Part shown: positions 25,027 to 33,456 of the stretch, in pieces
Layout: every line of letters begins with the position of its first letter
Position numbering within the stretch: the first letter of the stretch is position 1
Source: Anaerolineales bacterium
GTDB lineage: Bacteria; Chloroflexota; Anaerolineae; 4572-78; J111
Length of the DNA stretch: 64,000 bases
Assembly: GCA_020634855.1 (NCBI GenBank)
Contig: JACKAU010000004.1
Coordinates: forward strand, 310,001-374,000
Direction of reading: 5' to 3'
Notes under the pieces: generated by a model
Databases searched by the model: none
What the model saw: the letters and a program-made list of their open reading frames with translations, nothing else
Told to the model about the DNA's origin: nothing
Position numbers and translations under genes: made by a program

Positions 25027-25809
25027 TTAATATCCCCAGGCTACGACCAACACCGTCAGCAACCCCCAGCCTAACTCAGTCAAGCCGATGACCTTAACCG
25101 GCACAGGCCGTCGATAGCGAGACAATCCGCCGATGGCCCGACCAAGCAGCAGCCCAAACACCCCGAACGTGAGCAGTGGCAGCAACGCAAGCCAAATCAA
25201 CCCACCGACAACCACCAAAGCCATTAAGTGCGCACCCAAAACCAGCGCCGGACGATAAGGCTTGCCTCGATCCAGCCTCAACCGGGCGCGCACGTATAAA
25301 ACGGACGGGACCGCCCGCGCCACCAACACCGCCCACAACGCCAGCGCCGGCGCAGCCGCCCAACCGCCGGCCAAAGCGATACTGGTCGCCGTGGCCGCAA
25401 AGGCGACCGGCCCGGCCAGTTCGGCTTGCCAACTGCGGCTGCGATTTTGGGTGTCGTACAAGAAGAAAATTAAGCCGAAGGGGAGCGCCGGCAGCAGCGG
25501 CAGCAGCGGTCGCCAGCCGGCCTGCCACACACCGAGCAGTAATCCACCGGCCGCCAGCAGCGCATAAATGCCCGCGAACCGGAGGGCCATCCTCATGCGG
25601 GCGTAGCGTTTTTGCTTCCGGCTAGTTTGGGCCACCTTCAGCGGCCAGCGCAGCAGAAAGAGACCAAACGCCCCGATTGCCAGCCCAACCCCACCCCACG
25701 ACGGCGCGACCAGCAGACCTAATAGGATCGGCTCCAGAGTTAAGCCCCAACTGCCGTGTTCGGCCGGCAGCGCGATGGAACGCAGTCGCGGCGAGGCAGC
25801 TGTCGCCAT
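25027..25809 (-). CDS. YwiC-like membrane protein
   Basis: 260 residues with about eight membrane spans. The N-terminal block LPAEHGSWGLTLEPILLGL matches the PxEHGxW signature of the YwiC-like family, whose function is not known. Other conserved features are the polar turn QTSRKQKRYARMRMALRFAG and the charged YDTQNRSRSWQAELAG between spans, which recalls UbiA-type prenyltransferase loops. It starts 2 nt after the stop of the cupin gene, so they are an operon. Confidence 0.75.
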   Translation of the reverse strand: MATAASPRLRSIALPAEHGSWGLTLEPILLGLLVAPSWGGVGLAIGAFGLFLLRWPLKVAQTSRKQKRYARMRMALRFAGIYALLAAGGLLLGVWQAGWRPLLPLLPALPFGLIFFLYDTQNRSRSWQAELAGPVAFAATATSIALAGGWAAAPALALWAVLVARAVPSVLYVRARLRLDRGKPYRPALVLGAHLMALVVVGGLIWLALLPLLTFGVFGLLLGRAIGGLSRYRRPVPVKVIGLTELGWGLLTVLVVAWGY

Positions 25810-25810
25810 G

Positions 25811-26146
25811 TTAGGCTTTATCCGGTTTGATAATCACCAGCAGCATTTTGAAGTCGGTGGGGGCGGCCACCGCGTGGGGAACATTGGCCGGCATAACCAC
25901 GGCCTGACCGGCGGGTACAGTCATCTCCTGGTTGTCGATGGTGATGAGCGCCTCGCCATCAATAACATGGACAAGCGCGTCGCCAGAGGCGGTGTGGGTG
26001 CTTAGTCCCTCTCCGGCGGCAAAGGCAAACAACGTCACACTGACGCTGCTGTTCTGGGCCAGCGTTCGGCTGACAACCTGCCCGGTTTGGTACTCAACCA
26101 ATCCACTTAAATTGACCACTTCGGAAATGGGAATATTTTTGATCAT
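25811..26146 (-). CDS. Small cupin-domain protein
   Basis: 111 residues, a single conserved beta-barrel. Cupin motif 1 is degenerate: GEGLSTHTASGDALVHVIDG keeps one His and an acidic residue but lacks the second His of the HxH pair. Motif 2 is PAGQAVVMPANVPHAV with one His. Metal binding is therefore uncertain. Small cupins of this kind often bind a ligand or metal without catalysis. It is directly upstream of the YwiC-like gene and probably co-transcribed. Confidence 0.8.
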   Translation of the reverse strand: MIKNIPISEVVNLSGLVEYQTGQVVSRTLAQNSSVSVTLFAFAAGEGLSTHTASGDALVHVIDGEALITIDNQEMTVPAGQAVVMPANVPHAVAAPTDFKMLLVIIKPDKA

Positions 26147-26229
26147 GAGATCTCACCTATTCTTTTTCGTTTTCGACTCAGGCTAAAATTGGTTCAGTTT
26201 ATTAACCTCAGCTCGGAAATTATCAAAAT

Positions 26230-26298
26230 AGACAGAATTAACAGAATTTGAAAGATAAAAAACAAGTAAAAATCTTTTTAATCGTGTAAATTCTGTCT
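26230..26298 (+). repeat. Inverted repeat with AGACAGAATT arms
   Basis: AGACAGAATT (26230-26239) and AATTCTGTCT (26289-26298) flank about 50 bp of AT-rich sequence that can itself pair. It is the only structure seen between the cupin and GCS2 genes. It resembles the TTAATTCTGTCTAATT-type intergenic repeats of many genomes. Confidence 0.55.
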
Positions 26299-26387
26299 AA
26301 TTGTCGAACTCAAGTTATTAACCTGAAACAAAGCATAACAGTCTCATATCAGCCCAATATTAAGCCATTCTTAGACTGAACCCATCT

Positions 26388-27497
26388 TTATTCTGCGAGC
26401 GCGGCCAGCGCCGCCGTGATCGAACCCCCTGACTTGATCTGTTCCCGCATTTGATACACTTCACCGCCTTCGGGCTTTTCGAGCATGGTCCGCAGTCGGT
26501 TCAGCAGCGGCCGATCCGGATCGGTGGCTAACGCTTGTTCCGCTGCTGTTAGAACAACATCGGCTGTTTCAAGAATAGTCGGGCTTGCGAAGCCGTGTTT
26601 GGCGCTGTGTTGGTGTAAGGCAATGTCCGGCATGAGGGCGCGATTAGGCAGCGTTTGATCGAGGCATAAGCCTTTCAGCAGCGCCAGCAAACTACCGTAG
26701 AGCGAAAAATCGCGGCAGCTATCGCAGGCTTTGAACTCGATGCGACCCACCTCTGCTACAGGTCGGGCCAGTGCGGTTAGCGGCGGTTTGCCTTCGATCA
26801 TTTCGGCCTCGTCCTCGACAAATACCAGAACCGCCGGGCGCACATCGTGGCGTAAATAGTTACGTACCGATAGACCATCCCATAGCTGTCCGTCATAAAA
26901 GGGCGAGCTAAAGCTAAATGGAACGATGAAGGGGCTATAGGCGGTCAGTTTCCGGCCCAGGTCAAGGGTTGCTGCTGTCGATAAACCGTCAAGCGAAATG
27001 TTGAGGTCAGGACCGTAGGTCAGTTGTGAAATGGTGTCCGTTACCAATTCTGGGGCCTCGGTTTCTAAGGAGCGTTCATAAGCACTTAGCGGGGGATCGG
27101 GCCGAAACTCAGTCTGGATGGGGTTAAAGCTCAGTGCGATGGGCCTATAGCCGAACCGATCGGCAACAGTGCGCAGCCGTTTAAAGCTGTCACATAACTC
27201 GGCTACGGCTCCGTTAATGGTCGGGTGGATCGTCGTGCGGATCTCGATGCCTTTGGGCGTGCAGCCTAGTGAGACTTCGCCTTCGCCAAAGCGCTCAAAG
27301 CCCTCGATGTACCAGCGTTTGTGCTTGATGCCGGCATCGCCGATGCGGAGCTGCGGATAATCGCTGTCATAGACGGGTAGTTCGGCCACAATTTGGGCGA
27401 AGGCATCGAACGAAGTGTTGGTGAAGTCGGCGAATTGGCCGCTCTGATTGAGAAAAGCGACCTCGTGTTCAATTCCAAAACGAAATTCAGTTGGCAC
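26388..27497 (-). CDS. Glutamate-cysteine-ligase-like protein (GCS2 family)
   Basis: 369 residues, close to the usual length of the family. The N-terminal GIEHEVAFL carries the metal-binding GxExE-type motif of GCS2 carboxylate-amine ligases. Further blocks are GCTPKGIEIRTTIHPTI, RPIALSFNP and VGRIEFKACDSCRDF. These enzymes join an amino acid to a gamma-carboxylate with ATP. Whether the product is gamma-glutamylcysteine or another conjugate is unknown. It is a single gene. Confidence 0.8.
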   Translation of the reverse strand: MPTEFRFGIEHEVAFLNQSGQFADFTNTSFDAFAQIVAELPVYDSDYPQLRIGDAGIKHKRWYIEGFERFGEGEVSLGCTPKGIEIRTTIHPTINGAVAELCDSFKRLRTVADRFGYRPIALSFNPIQTEFRPDPPLSAYERSLETEAPELVTDTISQLTYGPDLNISLDGLSTAATLDLGRKLTAYSPFIVPFSFSSPFYDGQLWDGLSVRNYLRHDVRPAVLVFVEDEAEMIEGKPPLTALARPVAEVGRIEFKACDSCRDFSLYGSLLALLKGLCLDQTLPNRALMPDIALHQHSAKHGFASPTILETADVVLTAAEQALATDPDRPLLNRLRTMLEKPEGGEVYQMREQIKSGGSITAALAALAE

Positions 27498-28094
27498 TAA
27501 CTTTTTCCTCCAATTGATCTTTAATTCCAGCCCCTAGTCGGCCTATTGTGCCGCCAGATTGAGATCATGTAAAATCGTCAAGACTCCGATGCCTGCTATT
27601 TATCAATACTATCTCTTATGGCTTTGAGTGTAAAGCCTTTCTTCGCTGCTATCAATAGCTGCTTGTAAAAAATTGAACCTTGGCCCTATAAACCTATTCT
27701 TTACCCAGGCAGACTTTATCTTTAACTGCGATTAACTTTGATGTTTGCCTTCCAAAACTTTTACGGAGATAAGGCGATGAGGAGATTTATAAGGCCAATC
27801 TCCCTATCTCCCATCTCCTACCAGATTGTTCAAGTTATTTGTTCTTTATTCCTAAGTACCTGCCCCATCGTCCGCTACTTCGTACCGCATCTTTACAAAA
27901 TCTTAATAACTTCTGCAGAACTTCTCTTTATCTTTGGTCTATACTGAGCCTAAGCGATTAAATAACTTTTTCAGTACCGGAGATAGAGATGGGGCGATAA
28001 GGCCACAAGACAATCTCTAAGGCCAATCTCCTCATCTCTACTCTCTACTCTCCATACAGAATACGCATGTTCTCAAATAGAACAGGAGGAAACC
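27498..28094 (+). other. Intergenic region with degenerate AAGGCCAATCTCC repeats
   Basis: No convincing gene. Two imperfect copies of a block (about 27770-27825 and 27978-28055) share GCGAT-AAGGCC and AAGGCCAATCTCC followed by CTATCTCC/CATCTCT runs. The ribosome site AGGAGGAAACC of the next gene is at the right end. A 69-codon frame in the middle has no ribosome site or protein-like character. Confidence 0.5.
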
Positions 28095-30089
28095 ATGCTT
28101 AAAAGAAAAAAGATGTTTTTGTGGGCCGGTTTGCTGGCCTTATCGATGCTGGCGGCCTGCAACAGCAGCGTCGCCCCGATCCTCTCCCTCAACGAACAGG
28201 TAGAAAGCAGCCAGGCTAACGACGCGGTCGAAATTACCATCGCCGAAACCGGCGAGACCAACGCCGATATGGGGGCGGCTTCGGTGGCCGACGCGGGCGC
28301 GGCCAACAGCAAAAACCACGATGACGAAGCCGATTATACCTGGGACAGCACCGCCGTCATCCCCATCGTGCTGAATGGCGACGCAATCACCGCCGACGGC
28401 GAGGGCGTCACGGTTGACGGCAGTACCGCCACCATCACCTCGGCCGGAACCTACAGTCTCAGCGGTACTTTAGTTGACGGCCAAATTATCGTCGATACGG
28501 AAGATGAAGATATCGTTCGGCTCATCCTGAATGGGGTCGATATCGGCAACTCGACCAGCGCGCCGATTAACATCGTCAGCGCTGAGGAAACGATGATCGT
28601 CCTGGCCGATGGCACGGATAACTATATCACGGACGGCGACTCATACGTTTTTGCCGACCCGGACGAGGATGAACCCAACGCGGCTATCTTCAGCAAATCT
28701 GATCTAACCCTCTCCGGCAGCGGTTCGCTGACCGTTGATGCCCATTACAATGACGGCATCGCCAGCAAAGACGGGCTGATCATCGCCGACGGCACGATCA
28801 CGGTCAATGCGGCCGATGACGGCCTTCGCGGCAAAGATTATCTGATCGTTAAAAATGGCAACATCACCATTGATGCTCAGGGCGACGGTCTCAAATCCGA
28901 CAACGAAGATGATACCGACAAAGGCTATATCGCCATCGAGACCGGAACCATCACCATTACCGCCGGCGGCGATGCCATCCAGGCCGAAACCGATGTCATG
29001 ATCACCGACGGCGATTTCACACTGACCTCCGGCGGCGGCAGCGCCGGCGTTATCGAGGAAGACGCCTCAGCGAAAGGCATCAAGGCCGGGGTCAATGTGA
29101 ATATCGATGGCGGAACCTTTACCCTTGATACGGCCGATGACGCCGTTCATTCTAACGGCAGTCTGGTCATAAATGACGGCGCGTTTGTGATCGCTACCGG
29201 CGATGACGGCATCCATGCCGACTCGACGCTAGAGATCAACGCGGGCGATATCCAAATTACCGAATCGTATGAGGGCATTGAAAGCGCAGTGATTACCATC
29301 AACGATGGCAATATCAACCTCGTCTCAAGCGATGACGGTTTGAACGTGGCCGGCGGGAATGACGGCTCCGGCATGGGCGGCCGACCGGGACCCGGCGGTG
29401 AGTTCGGCCCAGGCGGTGGTCCCGGCCAAGGCGACCGACCGGAACCCGGCCAGGGACGAGGTCCGAGACCGGATGGCGAACCGGGCCAAGCGCCGGGATT
29501 TGATCTAAGCAGTATGTTCGGCCAAGGCGGCGGCCCTGGGCAAGACGGCTTTGCCACCTCCGGCGACTACTATCTGTACATCAACGGCGGTACGATTGTC
29601 ATCGACGCCGGTGGGGATGGCATCGACGCCAACGGCGCTATCGAGATGACCGACGGTTTGGTCATCGTCAATGGCCCCACCCAGCGGATGAACGGTGCTT
29701 TGGATTATGATGCTTCATTCACGCTTAGCGGTGGCTTTCTCGTCGCCGCCGGCAGCTCCGGGATGGCCCAAGCGCCCGGCGAGTCATCGAGCCAGCCTTC
29801 CGTCTTAATCAACTTCGACTCGACCCAGCCGGCCGGCACCCTGGTTCATATTCAAACGGAAGCCGGGGAGGACATCCTCACCTTCGCGCCGACTAAAGAA
29901 TACCAGTCGGTGGCCTTCTCTTCGGCCGAACTGACCGAGGGGACGATCTACCAGGTTTACACGGGCGGCAGTTCAACCGGTACGGAGACCGATGGCTTGT
30001 ACCTGGATGGCGTCTATACGGGCGGCGCCAGCTATACAGAATTTACCGTTTCAGGTATGGTCACCAGAGTGGGTAATAATATTAGGTAG
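28095..30089 (+). CDS. Lipoprotein with Cthe_2159-like carbohydrate-binding beta-helix
   Basis: 664 residues. The signal peptide ends in lipobox MLAACN. From about residue 90 the protein is a long series of short beta-strand units (GTITVNAADDGLRGKDYLIV, GNITIDAQGDGLKSDNED, GTITITAGGDAIQAETDVMI), each holding a DGL/DGI/DAI turn and often Asp pairs that could bind calcium. This is the right-handed beta-helix of the Cthe_2159 family, first studied as a polygalacturonate-binding protein. A Gly/Pro-rich insert of about 70 residues (GGRPGPGGEFGPGGGPGQGD) interrupts the helix near residue 430, after which the units resume. It is probably exposed on the cell surface and binds polysaccharide. Confidence 0.85.
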   Translation: MLKRKKMFLWAGLLALSMLAACNSSVAPILSLNEQVESSQANDAVEITIAETGETNADMGAASVADAGAANSKNHDDEADYTWDSTAVIPIVLNGDAITADGEGVTVDGSTATITSAGTYSLSGTLVDGQIIVDTEDEDIVRLILNGVDIGNSTSAPINIVSAEETMIVLADGTDNYITDGDSYVFADPDEDEPNAAIFSKSDLTLSGSGSLTVDAHYNDGIASKDGLIIADGTITVNAADDGLRGKDYLIVKNGNITIDAQGDGLKSDNEDDTDKGYIAIETGTITITAGGDAIQAETDVMITDGDFTLTSGGGSAGVIEEDASAKGIKAGVNVNIDGGTFTLDTADDAVHSNGSLVINDGAFVIATGDDGIHADSTLEINAGDIQITESYEGIESAVITINDGNINLVSSDDGLNVAGGNDGSGMGGRPGPGGEFGPGGGPGQGDRPEPGQGRGPRPDGEPGQAPGFDLSSMFGQGGGPGQDGFATSGDYYLYINGGTIVIDAGGDGIDANGAIEMTDGLVIVNGPTQRMNGALDYDASFTLSGGFLVAAGSSGMAQAPGESSSQPSVLINFDSTQPAGTLVHIQTEAGEDILTFAPTKEYQSVAFSSAELTEGTIYQVYTGGSSTGTETDGLYLDGVYTGGASYTEFTVSGMVTRVGNNIR

Positions 30090-30134
30090 GATTGTATAAC
30101 TCCCCGCTCGAATTTTGAGCGACATTAGATAGGA

Positions 30135-30168
30135 AACCCCGACAGACTCTGAACTGTAGGGGTTTTTT
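30135..30168 (+). terminator. Terminator of the beta-helix lipoprotein gene
   Basis: AACCCC-G-ACAG pairs with CTGT-A-GGGGTT over an 8-nt loop, followed by a T-run (30163-30168). The opposed purines give a small internal mismatch. Confidence 0.85.
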
Positions 30169-30176
30169 CATTGTCA

Positions 30177-30248
30177 TCAGGCTGTCTCGCTGATCTCCGC
30201 CGACTCGGTGCAGCCGGTGGTACTGCCGTAAAAAAGACCGATGTTCAT
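30177..30248 (-). pseudogene. Flavodoxin N-terminal relic
   Basis: On the minus strand a good ribosome site (CAGGAGAGCAATAAG) precedes ATG 30248 and 23 codons beginning MNIGLFYGSTTGCTESAEIS, then TGA. MxIGLFYGSTTGxTE is the FMN phosphate-binding loop of flavodoxins; the remaining ~120 residues are absent. The start region is intact and the body is lost. It lies 10 bp from the terminator of the beta-helix gene, so a deletion probably removed the rest. It is divergent from the OxyR-like gene. Confidence 0.75.
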
Positions 30249-30605
30249 CTTATTGCTCTCCTGTAAAAATTGGGTTCGGCTCCTAATTTACGGCCTGGTC
30301 GCGGTTTAATCAATAGCCCGCCATTAACTCCGGCAGCACGCTTAAGCAATACGCGGCTTGAGCATGGTTAAAATTTTTTTGGCAACGGTCAAGTATGGGA
30401 AGTAAGTTAATTTAAGGGTAGATGTTGCGGCCGGTAAACAATCATCTTTTATCTATCGCAATGGTGTGATTACTATAGGTTTTGCCTATGATTAACAATT
30501 GTTGTATGGTTATGGCCGAAGCAAGAAAGCTTGCTGTGTCAAGCATGATTAAGTGAGCTTTGTTGTTCCAGTTAATGGCATCATAGATAAAAATAGGATA
30601 TCTCT
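30249..30605. other. Divergent intergenic region between flavodoxin relic and OxyR-like gene
   Basis: 357 bp with no gene. It contains the ATAGG-N5-CCTAT operator (30475-30489) and the caattg palindrome just beyond it. No full consensus promoter is evident, though the ribosome site AGGATAT of the GTG start at 30606 is clear. Confidence 0.5.
30475..30489 (+). promoter_or_regulatory. Probable OxyR/LysR operator
   Basis: ATAGG-N5-CCTAT is a perfect inverted repeat and contains ATAG-N7-CTAT, the half of the OxyR consensus (ATAG-N7-CTAT-N7-ATAG-N7-CTAT). The second half is poorly matched (AATT and GGTT at the expected places). It lies 117 bp upstream of the regulator and between the two divergent genes. 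Confidence 0.6.
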
Positions 30606-31511
30606 GTGGAACTGCATCAACTCTATTACTTTGTAGCTGTTGCAGAAACGGGGGGATTTAGTCGAGCCGCCGAACGCTGCAGCGTGGCGCAGCCCTCGTT
30701 GAGCCAGCAAATTATGAAGCTAGAACGGGAACTTGGGCAGCAGTTGTTTGACCGCTTGGGCCGAACTGTAGTGTTGACGGAAGCGGGCCAGGTGTTGTTA
30801 CCGCGAGCGCGCTCTATCCTGGCTGAGGTAGAGCAGATCGAGCGACGATTGAGCCGTGAAATTGATGAGGGCTATGGGCAACTGGCGGTGGGCTTTATCC
30901 CTACGATTGCGCCGTTTTTGCTGCCGAATGTCATTAAGCGGTTTGCCGAAAACTACCCGCATGCGGAACTGTTAGTCCATGAGGATTTGACCGAAGCGTT
31001 GGTCAACAGCTTAATCGAAGGCCGCTTAGACCTCGGCATTATGAGCCTGCCGATCAATCATAAGCTGATTGCGGCAGAGGAGATTTGCACCGAATTTTTA
31101 CTAATCGCCTCATCGCATCATCATCACTTGATGAAAGGCGCGGTTCTCAAGTCCAAGGAGCTTGAGGATTTTCCCTTCATTGCCTTGAATGAAATCCACT
31201 GCCTGGGGGAGCAGGTGCAGTCATTCTGTTATCAACAGGATGTTAATCTTGAGATTGTGTGTTACACTTCGCAGCTCTCTACCGTGCATAGCTGTGTGGC
31301 GCTGGGGCTGGGGGTTTCGCTGGTACCGCAAATATTGGCGGCGACCGATACCTCAAACCAGCTTCGATATCGCGCTATGAGTGAACCTATGCCGCGCCGT
31401 AAAATTGTGGCGGCTTCGCACGCCGGTCGCCAGCGCTCGTTCCTGGCGCGACAGTTTATTACACTGGTTCGAGAAGAGTACAATCAGCTCATAAACAATC
31501 TGTCACTATAG
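30606..31511 (+). CDS. oxyR: OxyR-like LysR-family peroxide sensor
   Basis: 301 residues from GTG 30606, with AGGAT about 8 nt upstream. The N-terminal winged helix-turn-helix is standard (FSRAAERCSVAQPSLSQQIM, LGRTVVLTEAG). The effector domain follows from ~90. Cys199 and Cys208 lie in HCLGEQVQSFC, the same spacing and numbering as the redox pair of E. coli OxyR, in the same sequence context (HCLxxQ). Oxidation of such a pair by peroxide forms a disulfide and switches on transcription. An OxyR-type site is upstream. No catalase or peroxidase is nearby; the adjacent divergent gene is only a flavodoxin relic. Confidence 0.9.
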   Translation: MELHQLYYFVAVAETGGFSRAAERCSVAQPSLSQQIMKLERELGQQLFDRLGRTVVLTEAGQVLLPRARSILAEVEQIERRLSREIDEGYGQLAVGFIPTIAPFLLPNVIKRFAENYPHAELLVHEDLTEALVNSLIEGRLDLGIMSLPINHKLIAAEEICTEFLLIASSHHHHLMKGAVLKSKELEDFPFIALNEIHCLGEQVQSFCYQQDVNLEIVCYTSQLSTVHSCVALGLGVSLVPQILAATDTSNQLRYRAMSEPMPRRKIVAASHAGRQRSFLARQFITLVREEYNQLINNLSL

Positions 31512-31540
31512 GCCGACGATTTTCATGTGGCGGGGTTAAC

Positions 31541-32239
31541 CTAATCGATATGCTGATCCAGCACATCATCGTGATCAAGGTTGCCTTCTTCTAAATGTCC
31601 GGTGGCAATATAGATGACTCGTTCGGCGATGTTAGTAGCCAGGTCGGCAAAGCGCTCTAACTCACGTCCGGCCCGCAGTAGTTGGTAGCAGGCTTCGGTT
31701 TTGGTCGAATTATCGGCCCCGACTAAGTCAAACATGGTTTGGGTGTAAAGATTGGCGTAGAGTCTATCCACGGCTTCATCGCGATAAATGACCAGCTTGG
31801 CTAAATCAATATCAAGGTCGTTATACGCTTGCAGACAGTCGCGCAGCATGGATAGGCCCAATTCGCCCATCATTTGCAGTTCATTCGGCTGATGTATATG
31901 GGGTTTACCGTCTAGCCGGGGGATGATTTTAGCAATGCCCTTCGCCTGATCGCCCATCCGTTCCAAATCGACAAAAATATGCATAGCGGCCACAATTCGG
32001 CGCAGATCGCCGGCAAGAGGCTGTTGGGTGGCCAATAAAGTTGTGCTTTTTTCCTCAAGGGCAAAGCGCACCTGATTGACCTGTTCATCTAATTCACGGA
32101 CTTCATGGGCCAGATGCACATCAACCCTGGCCAGGGCTTCGAGGGCCATAATCAACTCTTTGTCGACGAGTTCGCCCATTTTGAGGGTTTCTGCCCGCAA
32201 CTGCCTGAGATCTTGACTAAAGTGTTCGCGCGTGGTCAT
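31541..32239 (-). CDS. phoU: Phosphate-signalling protein PhoU
   Basis: 232 residues, usual length, two repeats of a three-helix bundle. Metal-binding repeats are seen as VDLERMGDQAKGIAK (E/DxxRxxD type) and RELERFADLATNIAERVIYI. PhoU links the Pst importer to the PhoR kinase and limits phosphate uptake. No pst genes are in the window. The ribosome site is AAGGAGCG. It is convergent with the OxyR-like gene. Confidence 0.92.
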   Translation of the reverse strand: MTTREHFSQDLRQLRAETLKMGELVDKELIMALEALARVDVHLAHEVRELDEQVNQVRFALEEKSTTLLATQQPLAGDLRRIVAAMHIFVDLERMGDQAKGIAKIIPRLDGKPHIHQPNELQMMGELGLSMLRDCLQAYNDLDIDLAKLVIYRDEAVDRLYANLYTQTMFDLVGADNSTKTEACYQLLRAGRELERFADLATNIAERVIYIATGHLEEGNLDHDDVLDQHID

Positions 32240-32334
32240 CTTTGAACGCTCCTTGTGGCATTAAACCTATGAGGATAACCCAAATTCCGCCCCATTGTAA
32301 TAGCCGGATATGGCGAAGTCAAAAACGTGAGTGA

Positions 32335-32721
32335 CTAAAGATCGTCTGAATGCGCCCAGCGATGAATGACATCGTCAGCGATTTGCCCCTGTAACCAGGC
32401 CGGCCCGGCCAATAAGCGAGCAAAGGCATCGACGCTGTCCCAACTATCCATGTCCTGACCAAAGGCTTCCAGTTTTGTCTCGTCAAGCTGTTGAAAGGTG
32501 GATTTATGATAACGAATGAACTCGTAAGCCAGCCAGCGGTGGTTATAGGTTTCCATCAGCTCTTTAGCCAGCGTGAGGATAAAGGTCGGCTCTGCCTGCT
32601 TCAATTTCCGAGAGTATTGCCGACGAATAGCCCGCATTGAGGCGGTATTGGGCATAGGCAAGTCTCGAATAGCCGTATTTATCTGCGCAGCGATGTTTTC
32701 GGCATTACTGAGTTCCATCAT
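32335..32721 (-). pseudogene. Truncated AlkD-like DNA alkylation repair gene
   Basis: 128 codons that match the N-terminal half of AlkD-like DNA glycosylases made of HEAT-like repeats: RAIRRQYSRKLKQA, YNHRWLAYEFIRYHKSTFQQ, DSWDSVDAFARLLAGPAWLQ, VIHRWAHSDDL. The family normally continues with WxRRAALVST and about 100 more residues; here a TAG follows directly. Nothing resembling the missing part is seen in the 95 bp before phoU. The catalytic residues of AlkD lie mainly in the lost half, so it is probably inactive. Confidence 0.7.
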
Positions 32722-32791
32722 TGGATTCTTTCTGCCAAAAATGTCAGATTTTAGGTATTTCGAAGGAAATAATTAACCAATGCGCCTATTG

Positions 32792-32838
32792 CGTAGTGCG
32801 TATTCTGTATTCTGTACGACGATTAGCTACGCACTACG
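32792..32838 (+). repeat. CGTAGTGCGTA inverted repeat, copy 1
   Basis: CGTAGTGCGTA (32792-32802) and TACGCACTACG (32828-32838) are perfect inverted arms with a 25-bp loop. The same arms recur at 39400-39438 with a different loop, so this is a dispersed repeat family. Confidence 0.8.
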
Positions 32839-32872
32839 TTGTTAGAGCTGTAAATTTGCGTCATCCGCAAGA

Positions 32873-32966
32873 ATTTTCACCACGGAGGACACAAAGTAGG
32901 CTCAGAGTTCTCAGAGATTTTTCTTGGTGTTCTTTGTGCCTTCTCTGTGTTCTTTGTGGTGAAATC
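32873..32966 (+). repeat. CACCACGGAGGACACAAAG-type palindromic repeat
   Basis: TTTTCACCACGGAGGACACA near 32874-32893 is mirrored by CTTTGTGGTGAAAT near 32952-32965, with GAGTTCTCAGAGA and CTTTGTGCCTTCTCTGTG between. It looks like the widespread TTTCACCACGGAG...CTCTGTGGTGAAA intergenic element. No coding content. Confidence 0.7.
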
Positions 32967-33050
32967 TTTTGGCTGCGACTTGCTGCGTTATGGATTACGT
33001 ACGACGTTTCGGTTAATTCAATGCTTGGATTAGCCTTATTCGACTCTCGT

Positions 33051-33422
33051 CTAAATATGTTGATCGATCAAGATAAGATTGCCGTCCGGATCGAGCACCA
33101 CGAAGCTGGCCGGGCCGGTGGTGGTCTCATCGGCTTCATTTTCGATGGTTAAACCCTGCGCTTTGAGTGTGCGTTGAATATCGCGCACATCGGTGAACGA
33201 TTCAAGCGGATTGGCGTTCTGATCCCAACCGGGATTGAAGGTCAAAATGTTTTTCTCGAACATACCCTGAAATAGACCAATGGTATGCTCTTCATTCTTC
33301 ATGATCAGCCAATTCTGCGACGCATCCCCTCCGAAAACGTGGAACCCCAACTTTTCATAAAAGGCTTGTGACGCGGCAATATCTTTGACGCTTAAACTTA
33401 CTGAAAATGCACCCAGTTTCAT
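33051..33422 (-). CDS. VOC-family (glyoxalase/dioxygenase-like) protein
   Basis: 123 residues from ATG 33422 with AAGGGGAA upstream; an earlier in-frame ATG (33437) lies before that site. The two beta-alpha-beta-beta-beta units of the VOC fold are clear: FSVSLSVKDIAASQAFYEKL with GFHVFGG, and later SFVVLDPDGNLILIDQH. The HxxE-type metal ligands are not all kept, so it could be a binding protein rather than an enzyme. It follows the methyltransferase gene by 34 bp on the same strand. Confidence 0.85.
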   Translation of the reverse strand: MKLGAFSVSLSVKDIAASQAFYEKLGFHVFGGDASQNWLIMKNEEHTIGLFQGMFEKNILTFNPGWDQNANPLESFTDVRDIQRTLKAQGLTIENEADETTTGPASFVVLDPDGNLILIDQHI

Positions 33423-33456
33423 AAGATTCCCCTTCATCTGTTCTGTGTTGAATGAG

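Larger units (their letters stand above)
32722..33050. other. Intergenic region made of repeats
   Basis: 329 bp without a gene, filled by two repeat units annotated separately (32792-32838 and 32873-32966) and short GTACGACG-like fragments. The long plus-strand frame running through it is a by-product of the repeats. Confidence 0.6.

Noticed and set aside
27738..27947. Small gene of 69 codons
   Set aside because: No ribosome site, lies in a repeat-bearing gap, and the translation has no recognisable feature.
32721..33152. 143-codon frame
   Set aside because: Runs through two palindromic intergenic repeats and into the VOC gene on the other strand.
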